NCBI RefSeq assembly: GCF_900099935.1 | Contig: NZ_FNEK01000053.1 | Location: forward strand, 1-36,373 | Length of the DNA stretch: 36,373 nucleotides | Direction: 5' to 3' | Origin: Aliiruegeria lutimaris | GTDB lineage: Bacteria; Pseudomonadota; Alphaproteobacteria; Rhodobacterales; Rhodobacteraceae | In this document: positions 28,741-36,373 of the stretch, piece after piece | Layout of the letters: every line of letters begins with the position of its first letter | How positions within the stretch are numbered: the first letter of the stretch is position 1 | Notes under the pieces: model-generated | Database searches by the model: none | Told to the model about the DNA's origin: nothing | What the model saw: the letters and a program-made list of their open reading frames with translations, nothing else | Made by a program: the position numbers and the translations under genes

Positions 28741-29937
28741 TTACCGCATTTCCTTGCGCGCATTGCGCACGTTCCAGACCAGGATTGGCGTCACCAGCAG
28801 CATGATGATCATCGCCGCGGCCGAACCGGTGCCCCAGTCATTGGCGCGGAACAGCTTGTCGTACATGTAATTCGCCAGAACCTGCGTACCGAACTGGCCG
28901 TTGGTCATGGTAAAGACGATGTCGAACACCTTGAGCACGGTCAGCGTGATGGTCGTCCAGACGACCACGATGGTCGGCATGATCTGCGGCACCTTGATCT
29001 TGAAGAAGATCTGGAACGGGTTCGCGCCATCGACGATGGCGGCCTCGACCGTCTCCTCCGGAATACCGCGCAGCGCCGCGGAAAGGATCACCATGGCAAA
29101 GCCGGTCTGGATCCAGATCAGCACCGCCATGAGGAAGAAATTGTTCCAGACCGGCAGTTGGAGCCATTGTTGCGGCTCGCCGCCCATTGCGACCCAGATG
29201 GCGTTGAGAATACCGATCTGCTCGACGTCGATGGGGCGTGCCTCGTAGATGAGTTTCCAGATCACCGAAGCACCGACCATCGAGATCGCCATCGGCATGA
29301 AGATCATCATCTTGGCAATATTGCCCCAGGCGATGCGGTCCGTCAGCTGCGCGACGAGCAGGCCGAACACAGTGGACATGGCGGGCACGACGATCAGCCA
29401 GAGCATGTTGTTGCGCATGGCCTCCCAGAACTTCTGCTCGCCGAACATGTAGCTGTAATTGCCGAAACCGACGTTGCCATTGCGGGTGATCAGCGACAGG
29501 CGCAGGGTCTCGAAGACCGGATAGGTCAGGTAGAGGCCGAGCGCGAAGATGGCCGGGGCGAGGAAGAGCCAGGGCCGGATCATGTTGGCATGCGAGATGT
29601 TGCGCCCGGCGGTGGTGGGGCCGGAGGCGAAAACAAAGTTCTTAAGCCGCAAAAGGCCGTAGATCACCCCGGCTGCCACCAGCAGCCAGAAGATGCCGCC
29701 GACACTGGCAATGCTTCCGACACCAACGGCAGTTACATAGAGTGCCGCAACAAGGAGCGCCGGTATGCCGAAGAGGAAGATCGTCCCCATCTGGCGCCGC
29801 GTCGCCGTCTGCTCGGCGCTCAGCGCACGCGCTGGCAGCAGGAACTTGTCGAGCAGGAAATTGGAAAAATAGAAGTATCCGACGCAACCGCCGACACCGA
29901 TGATGATCGTAATAAGCCCTTGCAAGGCCGGATGCAT
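28741..29937 (-). CDS. aglF: Alpha-glucoside ABC transporter permease AglF
   Basis: A 398-residue MalF-class permease. The ATG at 29935-29937 is chosen, with GGAGGAAG upstream. The first 110 residues carry several additional hydrophobic segments (6-30, 50-80, 85-105) before the canonical NMIRPWLFLAPAIFALGLYL helix. The EAA-type loop is VEAAIVDGANPFQIFFKIKVP. FGTQVLANYMYDKLFR near the C-terminus fits the AglF subgroup. Second gene of the operon, separated from aglE by a hairpin. Confidence 0.94.
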   Translation of the reverse strand: MHPALQGLITIIIGVGGCVGYFYFSNFLLDKFLLPARALSAEQTATRRQMGTIFLFGIPALLVAALYVTAVGVGSIASVGGIFWLLVAAGVIYGLLRLKNFVFASGPTTAGRNISHANMIRPWLFLAPAIFALGLYLTYPVFETLRLSLITRNGNVGFGNYSYMFGEQKFWEAMRNNMLWLIVVPAMSTVFGLLVAQLTDRIAWGNIAKMMIFMPMAISMVGASVIWKLIYEARPIDVEQIGILNAIWVAMGGEPQQWLQLPVWNNFFLMAVLIWIQTGFAMVILSAALRGIPEETVEAAIVDGANPFQIFFKIKVPQIMPTIVVVWTTITLTVLKVFDIVFTMTNGQFGTQVLANYMYDKLFRANDWGTGSAAAMIIMLLVTPILVWNVRNARKEMR

Positions 29938-29992
29938 TTGGTCTTCCTCCCCCAAACGTCTGTGTGGCCCCGTTTCGGAGCAGCGGTTTGGC

Positions 29993-30013
29993 GGCCCACC
30001 GCGCAGGCGGGCC
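29993..30013 (-). terminator. Intercistronic hairpin between aglE and aglF
   Basis: GGCCCGCC and GGTGGGCC on the minus transcript form an 8-pair stem with one G-T pair and a 5-base loop, 25 bases past the aglE stop. There is no U-run after it. A stabiliser or partial attenuator that raises AglE over the permeases is the likely role. Confidence 0.5.
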
Positions 30014-30037
30014 AGCCATTTTTCTACAAGTCGATGG

Positions 30038-31390
30038 TTACTTCAGTGCATCCCAGGAACGCTGGATGTCGTCTGCGACAGCCTTGGCGTCCTTGCCACC
30101 CGTGTAGTCGACCATGCCGGTCCAGAAGGTGCCGGCGCCAACGGCGGCGGGCATCAGGTCGGAGCCGTCAAAGCGGAAGGTGGTGGCGTCCAGCAGGATC
30201 TCGCCCTGCTTGCGAAGGATTTCGTCGCGGTAGGCATCGAGATTCACGCCCTTGTGCGGCGCAAGGAAGCCGGACTGGTTCATGAACACTTCGCTCGCGA
30301 TCGGCAGCGTCAGGAACTCCATGAGCGCCTCGGCGCCTGGCGTCGGATCGGTGATTGCGAGGACCGTGCCGCCACCCAGGACGGGGTTGCCGAGATCCTT
30401 TTCGGCGAAGCCCGGCAGGTAGAAGAAGTCCGCATCCTCACCCGGCACCACGTCTTCGGGGAAGAAGGCGGTGGCGAAGGAGGCTTGGCGGTGCAGGTAG
30501 CATTGCGGCGGCGAGGTGAAGAGACCCTTCGGGCTGTCGCGGAAATCGGTGGAGGAAACCGCGCCGGAACCGCCGGAGACGAATGCGTCGTTGCGGGCAA
30601 ACCAGCCATATTCCTCGATCGCTTCGATCACCCGCTCGTCGTTGAACGGCATCTCGTTGCTCACCCATTGGTCATAGACTTCGGGCGGCTGCGTGCGCAG
30701 CATCATGTCCTCGACCCAGTCGGTCGCGGGCCAGCCGGTCGCGGCGCCGGACCCCAGTCCGATGCACCACGGCACTTCGCCATCGGCGGCGATCTGTTCG
30801 GTCAACGCCTTCAGCTCTTCCATGGTTCCGGGAAGTTCGTAACCGGCATCATCGAAATTGTCGGGCGAGTACCACACGAGGCTCTTCAGGTTCACGTTGT
30901 AGAAAAAGCCGTAGAATTGCGGATCGCCATTCTGGTCAGGGTATGTACCCAAGTCGACCCAGGACTGGCCGGCAGCGTAATTGTCGGCCACCCACTGGCG
31001 CATATCGTCGCCAAGCGGCGTCATCTGGCCCTTGGCGGCCAGCACAGCGGCAAGGCCGGGCTGCGGGAAGACCGCGATGTTGGGGGCGGAGCCCGCTTCG
31101 GCGTCGATCACGATCTGCTGTTCGAAACCGTCCGAGCCGGTATAGACGGCCTTGGCGCCGGTCGCCTCTTCGAAATAGGCCAGCACGTCGCGGAAAAAGC
31201 CGTCTTCCGGGTTCAGCCAGGGGCCGGACACTGTGACCGTCTGCCCGCTCAGGTCAGGCGCGCTCTCGGCCCAGGCAGTGTAGCTGTCCCAGCTGAAGGG
31301 ACCTTCGCCGACCGGGAATTTGAGCTCGGCATTGGCTGCGCCCGCGACAAGTGCGAGCCCCGCGACGCTGGCCAAAAGGTGAAATTTCAT
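30038..31390 (-). CDS. aglE: Alpha-glucoside ABC substrate-binding protein
   Basis: A 450-residue periplasmic sugar-binding protein (SBP family 1). ATG 31388-31390 with GGGAGGC upstream. The Sec signal MKFHLLASVAGLALVAGAANA is followed by ELKFPVGEGPFSW. Family landmarks include VTVSGPWLNPEDGFFRDVL, EEATGAKAVYTGSDGFEQQI, APNIAVFPQPGLAAVLA and FFYLPGF. First gene of the agl operon. It is expressed from a well-formed promoter with a LacI-type operator just downstream, so glucosides should induce it. Confidence 0.95.
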   Translation of the reverse strand: MKFHLLASVAGLALVAGAANAELKFPVGEGPFSWDSYTAWAESAPDLSGQTVTVSGPWLNPEDGFFRDVLAYFEEATGAKAVYTGSDGFEQQIVIDAEAGSAPNIAVFPQPGLAAVLAAKGQMTPLGDDMRQWVADNYAAGQSWVDLGTYPDQNGDPQFYGFFYNVNLKSLVWYSPDNFDDAGYELPGTMEELKALTEQIAADGEVPWCIGLGSGAATGWPATDWVEDMMLRTQPPEVYDQWVSNEMPFNDERVIEAIEEYGWFARNDAFVSGGSGAVSSTDFRDSPKGLFTSPPQCYLHRQASFATAFFPEDVVPGEDADFFYLPGFAEKDLGNPVLGGGTVLAITDPTPGAEALMEFLTLPIASEVFMNQSGFLAPHKGVNLDAYRDEILRKQGEILLDATTFRFDGSDLMPAAVGAGTFWTGMVDYTGGKDAKAVADDIQRSWDALK

Positions 31391-31464
31391 TGAATAGCCT
31401 CCCGAATGTATCGCGGGGCCCCATACCCCTGCGACCGGTTTCGCCCGCGCAAAGGGAATCACTG

Positions 31465-31478
31465 CCAAAGCGCTTTGG
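31465..31478. promoter_or_regulatory. LacI-type operator O1
   Basis: A perfect 14-base palindrome CCAAAGCGCTTTGG. It begins about 8 bases downstream of the aglE -10 element, at the expected transcription start, where a bound repressor would block initiation. The central CG pair is a hallmark of LacI/GalR-family sites. Confidence 0.82.
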
Positions 31479-31486
31479 ACAATCGT

Positions 31487-31515
31487 TCACTAGACCGCCC
31501 CCCACGATCTGTCAA
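31487..31515 (-). promoter_or_regulatory. aglE promoter
   Basis: On the minus strand, -35 TTGACA (plus 31510-31515) and -10 TAGTGA (plus 31487-31492) are separated by exactly 17 bases. Transcription should start near 31480, giving a leader of about 90 bases to the aglE start. Confidence 0.7.
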
Positions 31516-31585
31516 CGGAATCAGCTTACGCCCGATTTTTACGATTCGGTGTGGAAATAATCATCAAAGCGCACGAATTTTCCGC

Positions 31586-31599
31586 CCAAAGCCCTTTGA
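31586..31599. promoter_or_regulatory. LacI-type operator O2
   Basis: CCAAAGCCCTTTGA matches O1 at 12 of 14 positions and overlaps the -35 element of the regulator promoter, so the regulator probably represses itself. A further half-site, TCAAAGCGC, lies at 31564-31572 between the two promoters. Confidence 0.7.
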
Positions 31600-31624
31600 C
31601 TGTTTCGATCTGGAGTCGTACCTT
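31596..31624 (+). promoter_or_regulatory. aglR promoter
   Basis: -35 TTGACT (31596-31601) and -10 TACCTT (31619-31624) with a 17-base spacer. The expected start is near 31631, about 20 bases before the ATG, so the leader is very short. Confidence 0.6.
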
Positions 31625-31650
31625 GCCCATCACCTAGCGGACCTGTGCCC

Positions 31651-32682
31651 ATGAACCTCAAGGACCTGGCGGCCAGCCTTGGGCTGAGTCAGACAACTGT
31701 CAGCCGTGCTCTGAACGGCTATCCCGAAGTCTCCGAAGCAACGCGCAAGCGGGTAACCGCGGCCGCGCTCGAACATGGCTATCGCCCCGACAGCCGTGCC
31801 CGGTCGCTCGCCACGGGCAAGGCCATGGCGGTGGGCCTCGTGCTGCCGATGACGGCGAAACAGGAGATCGTGAACCCGGTCTTCGCCGATTTCGTTGCCG
31901 GCGCCGCCGAGACGCTGGCCACGCGCGGCTATGACATCGTCCTTTCACTGGCCAGCGAGGAGGAGCAGACGAATGTCTATCGCTCCATGCTCTCCAAGGG
32001 GCGCGTGGACGGCATGATCATGCAGGCGCCGCTGACGGGCGACCCGCGCATCGCGCTGCTGAAGGATCTCGGCATGCCGTTTGTCGTGCATGGGCGGGTC
32101 TCGGATCACGATGACGAGTATTGCTGGATGGACATGGACAATCGCCATGCCTTCCACGAGGCCACCGGGCACCTGCTCGATCTCGGCCATGTTCGAATCG
32201 CGCTGCTCAACGGGCTGGAGGCGATGGATTTCGCTCACCGTCGACGCGACGGATTCCTCGACGCGCTTTCCGAACGCGGGTTGACCGCGGATCCGGCGAT
32301 CATGGCCAGCAGCACCATGACAGAGCAGTTTGGCTATAACGAAGCCATGCGGATGCTGGCCCTGCCCGAGCCGCCGACGGCCATGCTGACCTCCTCGCTG
32401 CTCGTCGCCATGGGCGCGCACCGGGCCATCCAGGCACGCGGACTTCGGATGGGGCTGGATGTCTCGGTGGTCACCCATGATGACGGGCTCTCCTATCTGC
32501 CCAACGGCACCGAGGAAGCGCCGATCTTTACCGCCACGCAATCGCCGGTGCGTTCGCACGGCAATATCTGCGCCGAAATGCTGCTGAAACGTATCGACCA
32601 GGACAAGACCCCGCCCATACAGACCAAGCTCAAGGCTTCTTTTGTGATCGGCCCTTCGTCAGGGCCGGCCCCTACCCTTTAA
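31651..32682 (+). CDS. aglR: LacI-family transcriptional regulator of the agl genes
   Basis: A 343-residue repressor. The N-terminal helix-turn-helix is NLKDLAASLGLSQTTVSRAL, followed by the hinge EVSEATRKRVTAAALEHGY (to about 50), then RPDSRARSLATGKAMAVGLV and a periplasmic-binding-like effector domain (VDGMIMQAPL, GHVRIALLNG, MAMLTSS-type strands). ATG 31651 is preferred over GTG 31645. It is divergent from aglE and heads aglR-bgl-glk. Two operator-like palindromes in the shared region fit this regulator. The inducer is presumably an alpha-glucoside or glucose derivative; this is inference. Confidence 0.92.
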   Translation: MNLKDLAASLGLSQTTVSRALNGYPEVSEATRKRVTAAALEHGYRPDSRARSLATGKAMAVGLVLPMTAKQEIVNPVFADFVAGAAETLATRGYDIVLSLASEEEQTNVYRSMLSKGRVDGMIMQAPLTGDPRIALLKDLGMPFVVHGRVSDHDDEYCWMDMDNRHAFHEATGHLLDLGHVRIALLNGLEAMDFAHRRRDGFLDALSERGLTADPAIMASSTMTEQFGYNEAMRMLALPEPPTAMLTSSLLVAMGAHRAIQARGLRMGLDVSVVTHDDGLSYLPNGTEEAPIFTATQSPVRSHGNICAEMLLKRIDQDKTPPIQTKLKASFVIGPSSGPAPTL

Positions 32683-32694
32683 AGGACATCTGCC

Positions 32695-34014
32695 ATGTAC
32701 AAGCGCAGTGACTTCCCCGAAGGATTTCAATTCGGCGCCTCGACGGCCGCCTACCAGATCGAAGGACATTCCTTCGGTGGCGCAGGTCCCACCCATTGGG
32801 ACGATTTCGCCGCCACGCCCGGCAACGTGATCCGGGCAGAGAACGGCGCCATTGCCTGCGACCACTACAATCGCTGGGAAGAGGATCTGGACCTGATCCG
32901 CGATGCCGGTTTCGACGCGTATCGATTCTCCGCGTCCTGGGCGCGGGTGCTGCCCGAGGGGCGCGGCGCGGTGAACCCGGAGGGGCTCGACTTCTACGAA
33001 CGACTCGTGGACGGCATGCTGGAACGCGGCATCAAGCCGATGCTGACGCTGTATCACTGGGAGATGCCCTCGGCGCTGACCAATCTGGGCGGCTGGCGCA
33101 ACAAGGACGTTGCCAAGTGGTTCGCCGATTACGCCGAGGTTCTGATGGACCGTGTGGGCGACCGGGTCTGGAAAACGGCGACGATCAACGAGCTGTGGTG
33201 CGTGAGCTTCCTGAGCCACTTCCTTGGCCTGCACGCCCCCGGCCAACGCGACATTCGAGGCGCGGCGCGCGCGATGCACAACGTGCTGCTGGCCCATGGA
33301 ACGGCGACGCAGGCGCTGCGTGCCAAGGGCTTCGGCGAGATCGGCGCGGTGTGCAACTTCACATATTCGCAGCCCGCCTCCGGCAAGCCGGAAGATATCG
33401 AAGCGGCCGCGACCTTCGACGATTACTACAATAACTTCTTCATCTCCGGCTTGTTCCGGAAGGAATATCCCGAGCGGATTGTGAACGCGCTTGGCCGCTA
33501 CTTCCCCGAGGGCTGGCAGGATGACATGGAGATCGTGGGCACCCCCGTCGACTGGCTGGGCGTGAACTACTACACGCGCGAGATCATCGCCGCCGATCCC
33601 GGCCCCTGGCCCGCGCTCAAGAGCCTCGAAGGCCCGCTGCCCAAGACGCAGATGGGCTGGGAGATCTACCCGGAGGGGCTGCTGCATTTCCTGCGCCGCT
33701 GCCACACCGATTTCTCCGGCAACCTGCCGCTCTACGTCACCGAGAACGGCATGGCCAACCCGGATCTCGTCATCGATGGCAAGGTCGACGATCAGGTCCG
33801 TATCGACTATCTCGCCCGCCATTTTGACGCCGCCAAGCAGGCCATTGCCGAGGGCGTTCCGCTGGAGGGATATTTCGTGTGGTCGCTGATGGACAATTAT
33901 GAATGGGCCCTGGGCTACGAGAAACGTTTCGGCCTGATCCATGTCGATTTCGAGACTCTGGAGCGCACACCGAAAGCCTCCTATCATGCCCTGAAAGCCG
34001 CCCTGGCCAGCTAA
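32695..34014 (+). CDS. Beta-glucosidase, GH1 family
   Basis: A 439-residue retaining glycosidase. The N-terminal GH1 signature is FQFGASTAAYQIEGHSFGGA (11-30). Acid/base E166 is in TINELW, the less common variant of TFNEP. The nucleophile is E350 in YVTENGM. VWSLMDNYEWALGYEKRFGL near the C-terminus forms the aglycone and sugar-binding loops. No signal peptide, so it acts on imported glucosides in the cytoplasm. It starts 12 bases after aglR with AAAGGA upstream and is followed closely by glk. It extends the locus to beta-linked glucosides. Confidence 0.95.
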   Translation: MYKRSDFPEGFQFGASTAAYQIEGHSFGGAGPTHWDDFAATPGNVIRAENGAIACDHYNRWEEDLDLIRDAGFDAYRFSASWARVLPEGRGAVNPEGLDFYERLVDGMLERGIKPMLTLYHWEMPSALTNLGGWRNKDVAKWFADYAEVLMDRVGDRVWKTATINELWCVSFLSHFLGLHAPGQRDIRGAARAMHNVLLAHGTATQALRAKGFGEIGAVCNFTYSQPASGKPEDIEAAATFDDYYNNFFISGLFRKEYPERIVNALGRYFPEGWQDDMEIVGTPVDWLGVNYYTREIIAADPGPWPALKSLEGPLPKTQMGWEIYPEGLLHFLRRCHTDFSGNLPLYVTENGMANPDLVIDGKVDDQVRIDYLARHFDAAKQAIAEGVPLEGYFVWSLMDNYEWALGYEKRFGLIHVDFETLERTPKASYHALKAALAS

Positions 34015-34027
34015 GGAAACCGCAGTG

Positions 34028-34996
34028 ATGACAGCCCCTTCCCTTCTCGCCGATATCGGCGGCACCAACACCCGGGTCGCGCTGGCGCGCGGCGGCAAGG
34101 TGATCCACGGCTCCGTCCGCCACTATCCCAATGCCGAGTTCGATTCGCTGGAGCCGGTCCTGCACCGCTACATCGCCGAAACCGGCACTGAAACGCCCGC
34201 CGCCGCCTGCCTTGCGATGGCCGGCCCCGTGCGCGAGGGCGTCGGAACGCTGACCAATCTCGACTGGACGCTGGACGCCGCCACCCTCGCCCATGCCACC
34301 GGCGCGGGCACGGTGACACTGCTGAACGACCTGCAGGCGCAGGGCCACGCGCTCGGCCACCTGCCCTCCGAGGCGCTCTACCCGGTGATTGCCGGCCCAC
34401 CGCCGCGGCTTCAGTCCACGCAACTCGTTATCGGCATCGGCACCGGCTTCAACGCGGCGCCGGTTTTCGACACGCCGGCCGGCCGCTTCGTGCCGCCCTC
34501 GGAGAGCGGTCACGTCGCCCTGCCCCTGAGGGACGAACGCGATGTACGCCTGGCACAATTTCTTGAAACGGCGCATGGATTCGCTGCTGTAGAAGACGCA
34601 CTCTCCGGCCGAGGGCTGGTGGCGTTGCACGAATTCGTCTGCACCGAAGCGGGCGCGCCGGGGAAAGCCACGCTCAAGGGCAAGCAAATCATGGCCGCCG
34701 TGGCCGAAGGCGATGCGCTCTGCCGCGAGGCCGTGGGACTGTTCTCGCGCCTTCTCGGCGCGGTAGCCGGCGATCTGGCCCTGACCCAACTGCCCTTCGG
34801 CGGCCTGTTCCTGATCGGCGGCGTCGCCCGCGCGATGGCGCCCTATCTGGTCGAAATGAGATTCGTTGAGTCGCTGCGCGACAAGGGGCGTTTTTCCGGC
34901 TTCATGGAACAGTTTTCGGTGACGGTTGTTTCCGATGACGACGCCGCGCTGATCGGAATGGCCCTTCATTTGCAGGCATTGCTCGAACTGGGCTAA
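34028..34996 (+). CDS. glk: Glucokinase
   Basis: A 322-residue ATP-dependent glucokinase (Glk family, not ROK). The phosphate loop LLADIGGTNTRVALA is at the N-terminus, LLNDLQAQGHAL holds the catalytic Asp, and GIGTGFNAAPVF and SESGHVAL follow. GLFLIGGVARAMAPYL is the adenosine-binding part. An ATG at 34028 was chosen over GTG at 34025, which differs by one codon. It phosphorylates glucose released by AglA and the beta-glucosidase, feeding Entner-Doudoroff metabolism. Last gene of the plus-strand sugar operon. Confidence 0.95.
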   Translation: MTAPSLLADIGGTNTRVALARGGKVIHGSVRHYPNAEFDSLEPVLHRYIAETGTETPAAACLAMAGPVREGVGTLTNLDWTLDAATLAHATGAGTVTLLNDLQAQGHALGHLPSEALYPVIAGPPPRLQSTQLVIGIGTGFNAAPVFDTPAGRFVPPSESGHVALPLRDERDVRLAQFLETAHGFAAVEDALSGRGLVALHEFVCTEAGAPGKATLKGKQIMAAVAEGDALCREAVGLFSRLLGAVAGDLALTQLPFGGLFLIGGVARAMAPYLVEMRFVESLRDKGRFSGFMEQFSVTVVSDDDAALIGMALHLQALLELG

Positions 34997-35075
34997 AAAA
35001 TCACGGCGAGAAACGGCATGTTAACCGGCACCCCTTAGGCCTTGGAAAAGACGACAATTACCTAGGGGAAAATCA

Positions 35076-35110
35076 GTGCCGGACCCGAAGCAGCACCCAC
35101 GGTGCCGGAC
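35076..35110 (+). repeat. Direct repeat GTGCCGGAC before the chemotaxis genes
   Basis: GTGCCGGAC occurs at 35076-35084 and 35102-35110, with the inverted core CCGGCAC at 35025-35031. The second copy touches the STAS start codon. It may affect translation or bind a regulator; no family is recognised. Confidence 0.35.
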
Positions 35111-35392
35111 ATGAGCGCCAAACTCGCCCTGCCCGCCCGCCTCGACCTGCCCGCTGCCGCGCCTCTTTCCGAGGCCATAACCGCGTTGCGCGGTCAGGAT
35201 CTCTGCCTGTCCGCCGAGGCTGTCACGCATCTCGGAACACCGGGACTGCAGGTTCTGCTTTCCGCTGCCCGCAGTTGGGCGGCCGACGGCAAGAGTTTCT
35301 CGCTTCAGTCATGTTCCGAAGCGCTTTCCGAACAACTTACCATTTTTGGGATCGACCCGGACGCGCTGTCGGCGCCGGGCCTGGAGGTTTGA
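35111..35392 (+). CDS. STAS-domain protein of the chemotaxis operon
   Basis: A 93-residue single-domain protein. LALPARLDLPAAAPLSEAI, LSAEAVTHLGTPGLQVLLSA and FSLQSCSEALSEQLTIFGID match the strand-helix plan of STAS domains; the usual phosphorylatable Ser is Thr in HLGTPG. STAS proteins of this sort open chemotaxis clusters in several Rhodobacterales, preceding cheY and cheA. The start could also be GTG at 35102; ATG at 35111 is preferred. It lies 3 bases before cheY. Role in the signalling array unknown. Confidence 0.83.
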   Translation: MSAKLALPARLDLPAAAPLSEAITALRGQDLCLSAEAVTHLGTPGLQVLLSAARSWAADGKSFSLQSCSEALSEQLTIFGIDPDALSAPGLEV

Positions 35393-35395
35393 GTC

Positions 35396-35776
35396 ATGAG
35401 TTTGAGCATTCTGGCCGTAGATGACAGCCGAACGATCCGGGACATGCTAAAGCTCGCCCTCACGCAGGCCGGCTTCGAGCCGCAACTTGCCGAAGACGGC
35501 GTGCACGGGCTCGAGGTTCTCGACGGGCTGCAGCCCGATGCGATCATTACCGACATCAACATGCCGCGCCTGGATGGCTTCGGCTTTATCGAGGCCGTGC
35601 GCGGGCAGGACGCCCATCGCGCAACACCGATCCTCGTGCTGACAACCGAGAGCGCCCCCGAACTCAAGGCGCGCGCCCGCGCCGCCGGCGCCACCGGCTG
35701 GATCGTCAAGCCATTCGACCCGGCGAAACTCGTGCGCGCCCTGCACATGGTTGCCGGGCCGGGAGCGACAGCATGA
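35396..35776 (+). CDS. cheY: Single-domain response regulator, CheY type
   Basis: A 126-residue receiver domain. Acidic pocket D9-D10, phosphoacceptor D53 in ITDINMPRLDG, switch T83 in LVLTTES and K105 in IVKPFD. There is no output domain, so it binds a target such as the flagellar motor or acts as a phosphate sink. Its stop overlaps the cheA start (ATGA), showing translational coupling. It is phosphorylated by CheA, whose gene is broken here. Confidence 0.94.
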   Translation: MSLSILAVDDSRTIRDMLKLALTQAGFEPQLAEDGVHGLEVLDGLQPDAIITDINMPRLDGFGFIEAVRGQDAHRATPILVLTTESAPELKARARAAGATGWIVKPFDPAKLVRALHMVAGPGATA

Positions 35777-35985
35777 CCAATCCGGACCCGATGGCCGAAA
35801 TCCGCGCCTCCTTTTTCATTGAATGCGACGAACTGCTCGAAGCGCTCCAGGACGGGCTGACCCAAATCGATGAGGGCGCCGCCGATGACGAGACGGTCAA
35901 TGTCTGCTTCCGCGCCGTGCACTCCATCAAGGGAGGAGCCGGAGCGTTCGGGCTCGACGAGCTGGTACGTTTCGCGCACCGCTAG
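35773..35985 (+). pseudogene. cheA: CheA histidine kinase, only the first 70 codons remain
   Basis: The sequence encodes the N-terminal Hpt domain of CheA: ASFFIECDELLEALQDGL and VNVCFRAVHSIKGGAGAFGL with the phosphorylated H50, then LDELVRFAHR. The frame ends at TAG 35983-35985, where homology changes abruptly to the 3' part of an IS5-type transposase gene. Intact CheA is about 650-750 residues, so kinase, dimerisation and CheW-binding domains are lost from this copy or displaced outside the window. Chemotaxis from this operon is probably disrupted unless another che operon exists. Confidence 0.85.
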
Positions 35986-36265
35986 CCTGCCATCGGCGGA
36001 CTGGCTACTGGGAGACCGAGGATATGATGCGGATTGGTTCCGCGAAGCCTTGGTAGAAAAGGGGATCAAGCCTTGCATCCCCGGACGAAAGTCACGGGAC
36101 AAACCTGTCAAATACGACAAGCGGCGATACAAGCGACGGAACCGGATCGAGATCATGTTCGGGCGACTGAAGGACTGGCGTCGCGTTGCCACCCGCTACG
36201 ACAGATCCCCGACGGTATTCCTCTCAGCAATCGCGCTCGCGGCTACTGTCTTGTTCTGGTTGTAA
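35986..36265 (+). pseudogene. IS5-family transposase, C-terminal fragment
   Basis: About 93 codons, beginning near LPSADWLLGDRGYDADWF and ending VFLSAIALAATVLFWL. It contains the second catalytic Asp (LLGDRGYD) and the glutamate region RRNRIEIMFGRLKDWRRVAT of a DDE transposase of the IS427-like group. The N-terminal half with the first Asp is missing, so it cannot be active. It joins CheA directly, which indicates a deletion or recombination at the element, not a simple insertion. Confidence 0.85.
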
Positions 36266-36283
36266 ATCAATGAGTCTGGAGCC
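35986..36283 (+). mobile_element. IS5-family insertion sequence remnant, right part
   Basis: Includes the transposase 3' end and the sequence after its stop. The right terminus is placed near GAGTCTGGAGCC followed by TA (about 36272-36284), because this group usually targets TA dinucleotides. The left end is absent, so no terminal inverted-repeat pair can be shown and the boundary is approximate. Confidence 0.55.
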
Positions 36284-36339
36284 TAATCACCTGGAACTGT
36301 AGTTCGTATCATTGATCCGAGTGATTTCGGGGGGATGAT

Positions 36340-36373
36340 ATGGTTGGCCGGGTTGCAGACGAGGTGATTCTGA
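36340..36373 (+). CDS. Possible start of a further gene, cut by the right edge
   Basis: An ATG at 36340 opens a frame (MVGRVADEVIL) that stays open to the window end, with GGGG just upstream. Beyond the insertion-sequence remnant, another mobile-element gene is plausible. Only 11 codons are visible, so no product is proposed. Confidence 0.2.
   Translation, partial: MVGRVADEVIL

Noticed and set aside
28057-30285. 742-codon plus-strand frame opposite aglG, aglF and aglE
   Set aside because: It spans three real genes and their gaps; composition is His/Asp/Arg-rich noise.

Overview
The window looks like chromosomal DNA from a marine alphaproteobacterium of the Rhodobacteraceae (Roseobacter type). 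This rests on recognised protein families, not on a search. The clues are high G+C, the aglEFGAK alpha-glucoside operon, a DoeA-type hydrolase, an intergenic repeat containing CCTCCGGCGGAGATATTT that I recall from this family, and a 5'-truncated C1q-type tail-protein fragment at the left edge.

Layout. Positions 1-780 are a mobile-element scar: a truncated phage tail-protein fragment, a possible recombinase remnant and a partial tRNA-like sequence. They abut an intact tRNA-Leu(CAA) at 782-867. Positions 990-8193 hold housekeeping and accessory genes: an FAD monooxygenase, a YpfJ-type zinc peptidase, a DedA/YqaA membrane protein overlapping dsbB, tex, ssb and a lytic transglycosylase. Positions 8496-10774 hold choline-sulfatase (betC), bracketed by two paralogous 40-residue membrane microproteins that are easily missed because they are so short.

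Positions 10914-21133 form a peptide/opine-type ABC uptake locus. On the minus strand are a substrate-binding protein (SBP), two permeases and a double ATPase. A second, paralogous SBP is divergent, and it is followed on the plus strand by an ectoine-hydrolase-like (DoeA) gene overlapping an ArgE-like M20 deacetylase. The arrangement suggests import of an N-acylated or cyclic amino-acid derivative, then ring opening and deacetylation. Positions 21214-24531 hold guaB, an unrecognised exported protein and an HpaI-type aldolase.

Positions 24824-34996 are a complete alpha-glucoside module. Minus-strand aglE-F-G-A-K is divergent from a LacI-type regulator, beta-glucosidase and glucokinase. The intergenic region has two well-formed promoters with LacI-type palindromes placed to repress both. 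Imported glucosides would be hydrolysed by AglA or the GH1 enzyme and the glucose phosphorylated by Glk.

Positions 35111-36373 start a chemotaxis operon (STAS protein, CheY, CheA). CheA is cut after 70 codons and joined to the 3' end of an IS5-family transposase gene, so the operon is broken here.

The least explained features are the microprotein pair around betC and the DoeA/ArgE/two-SBP transport cluster.
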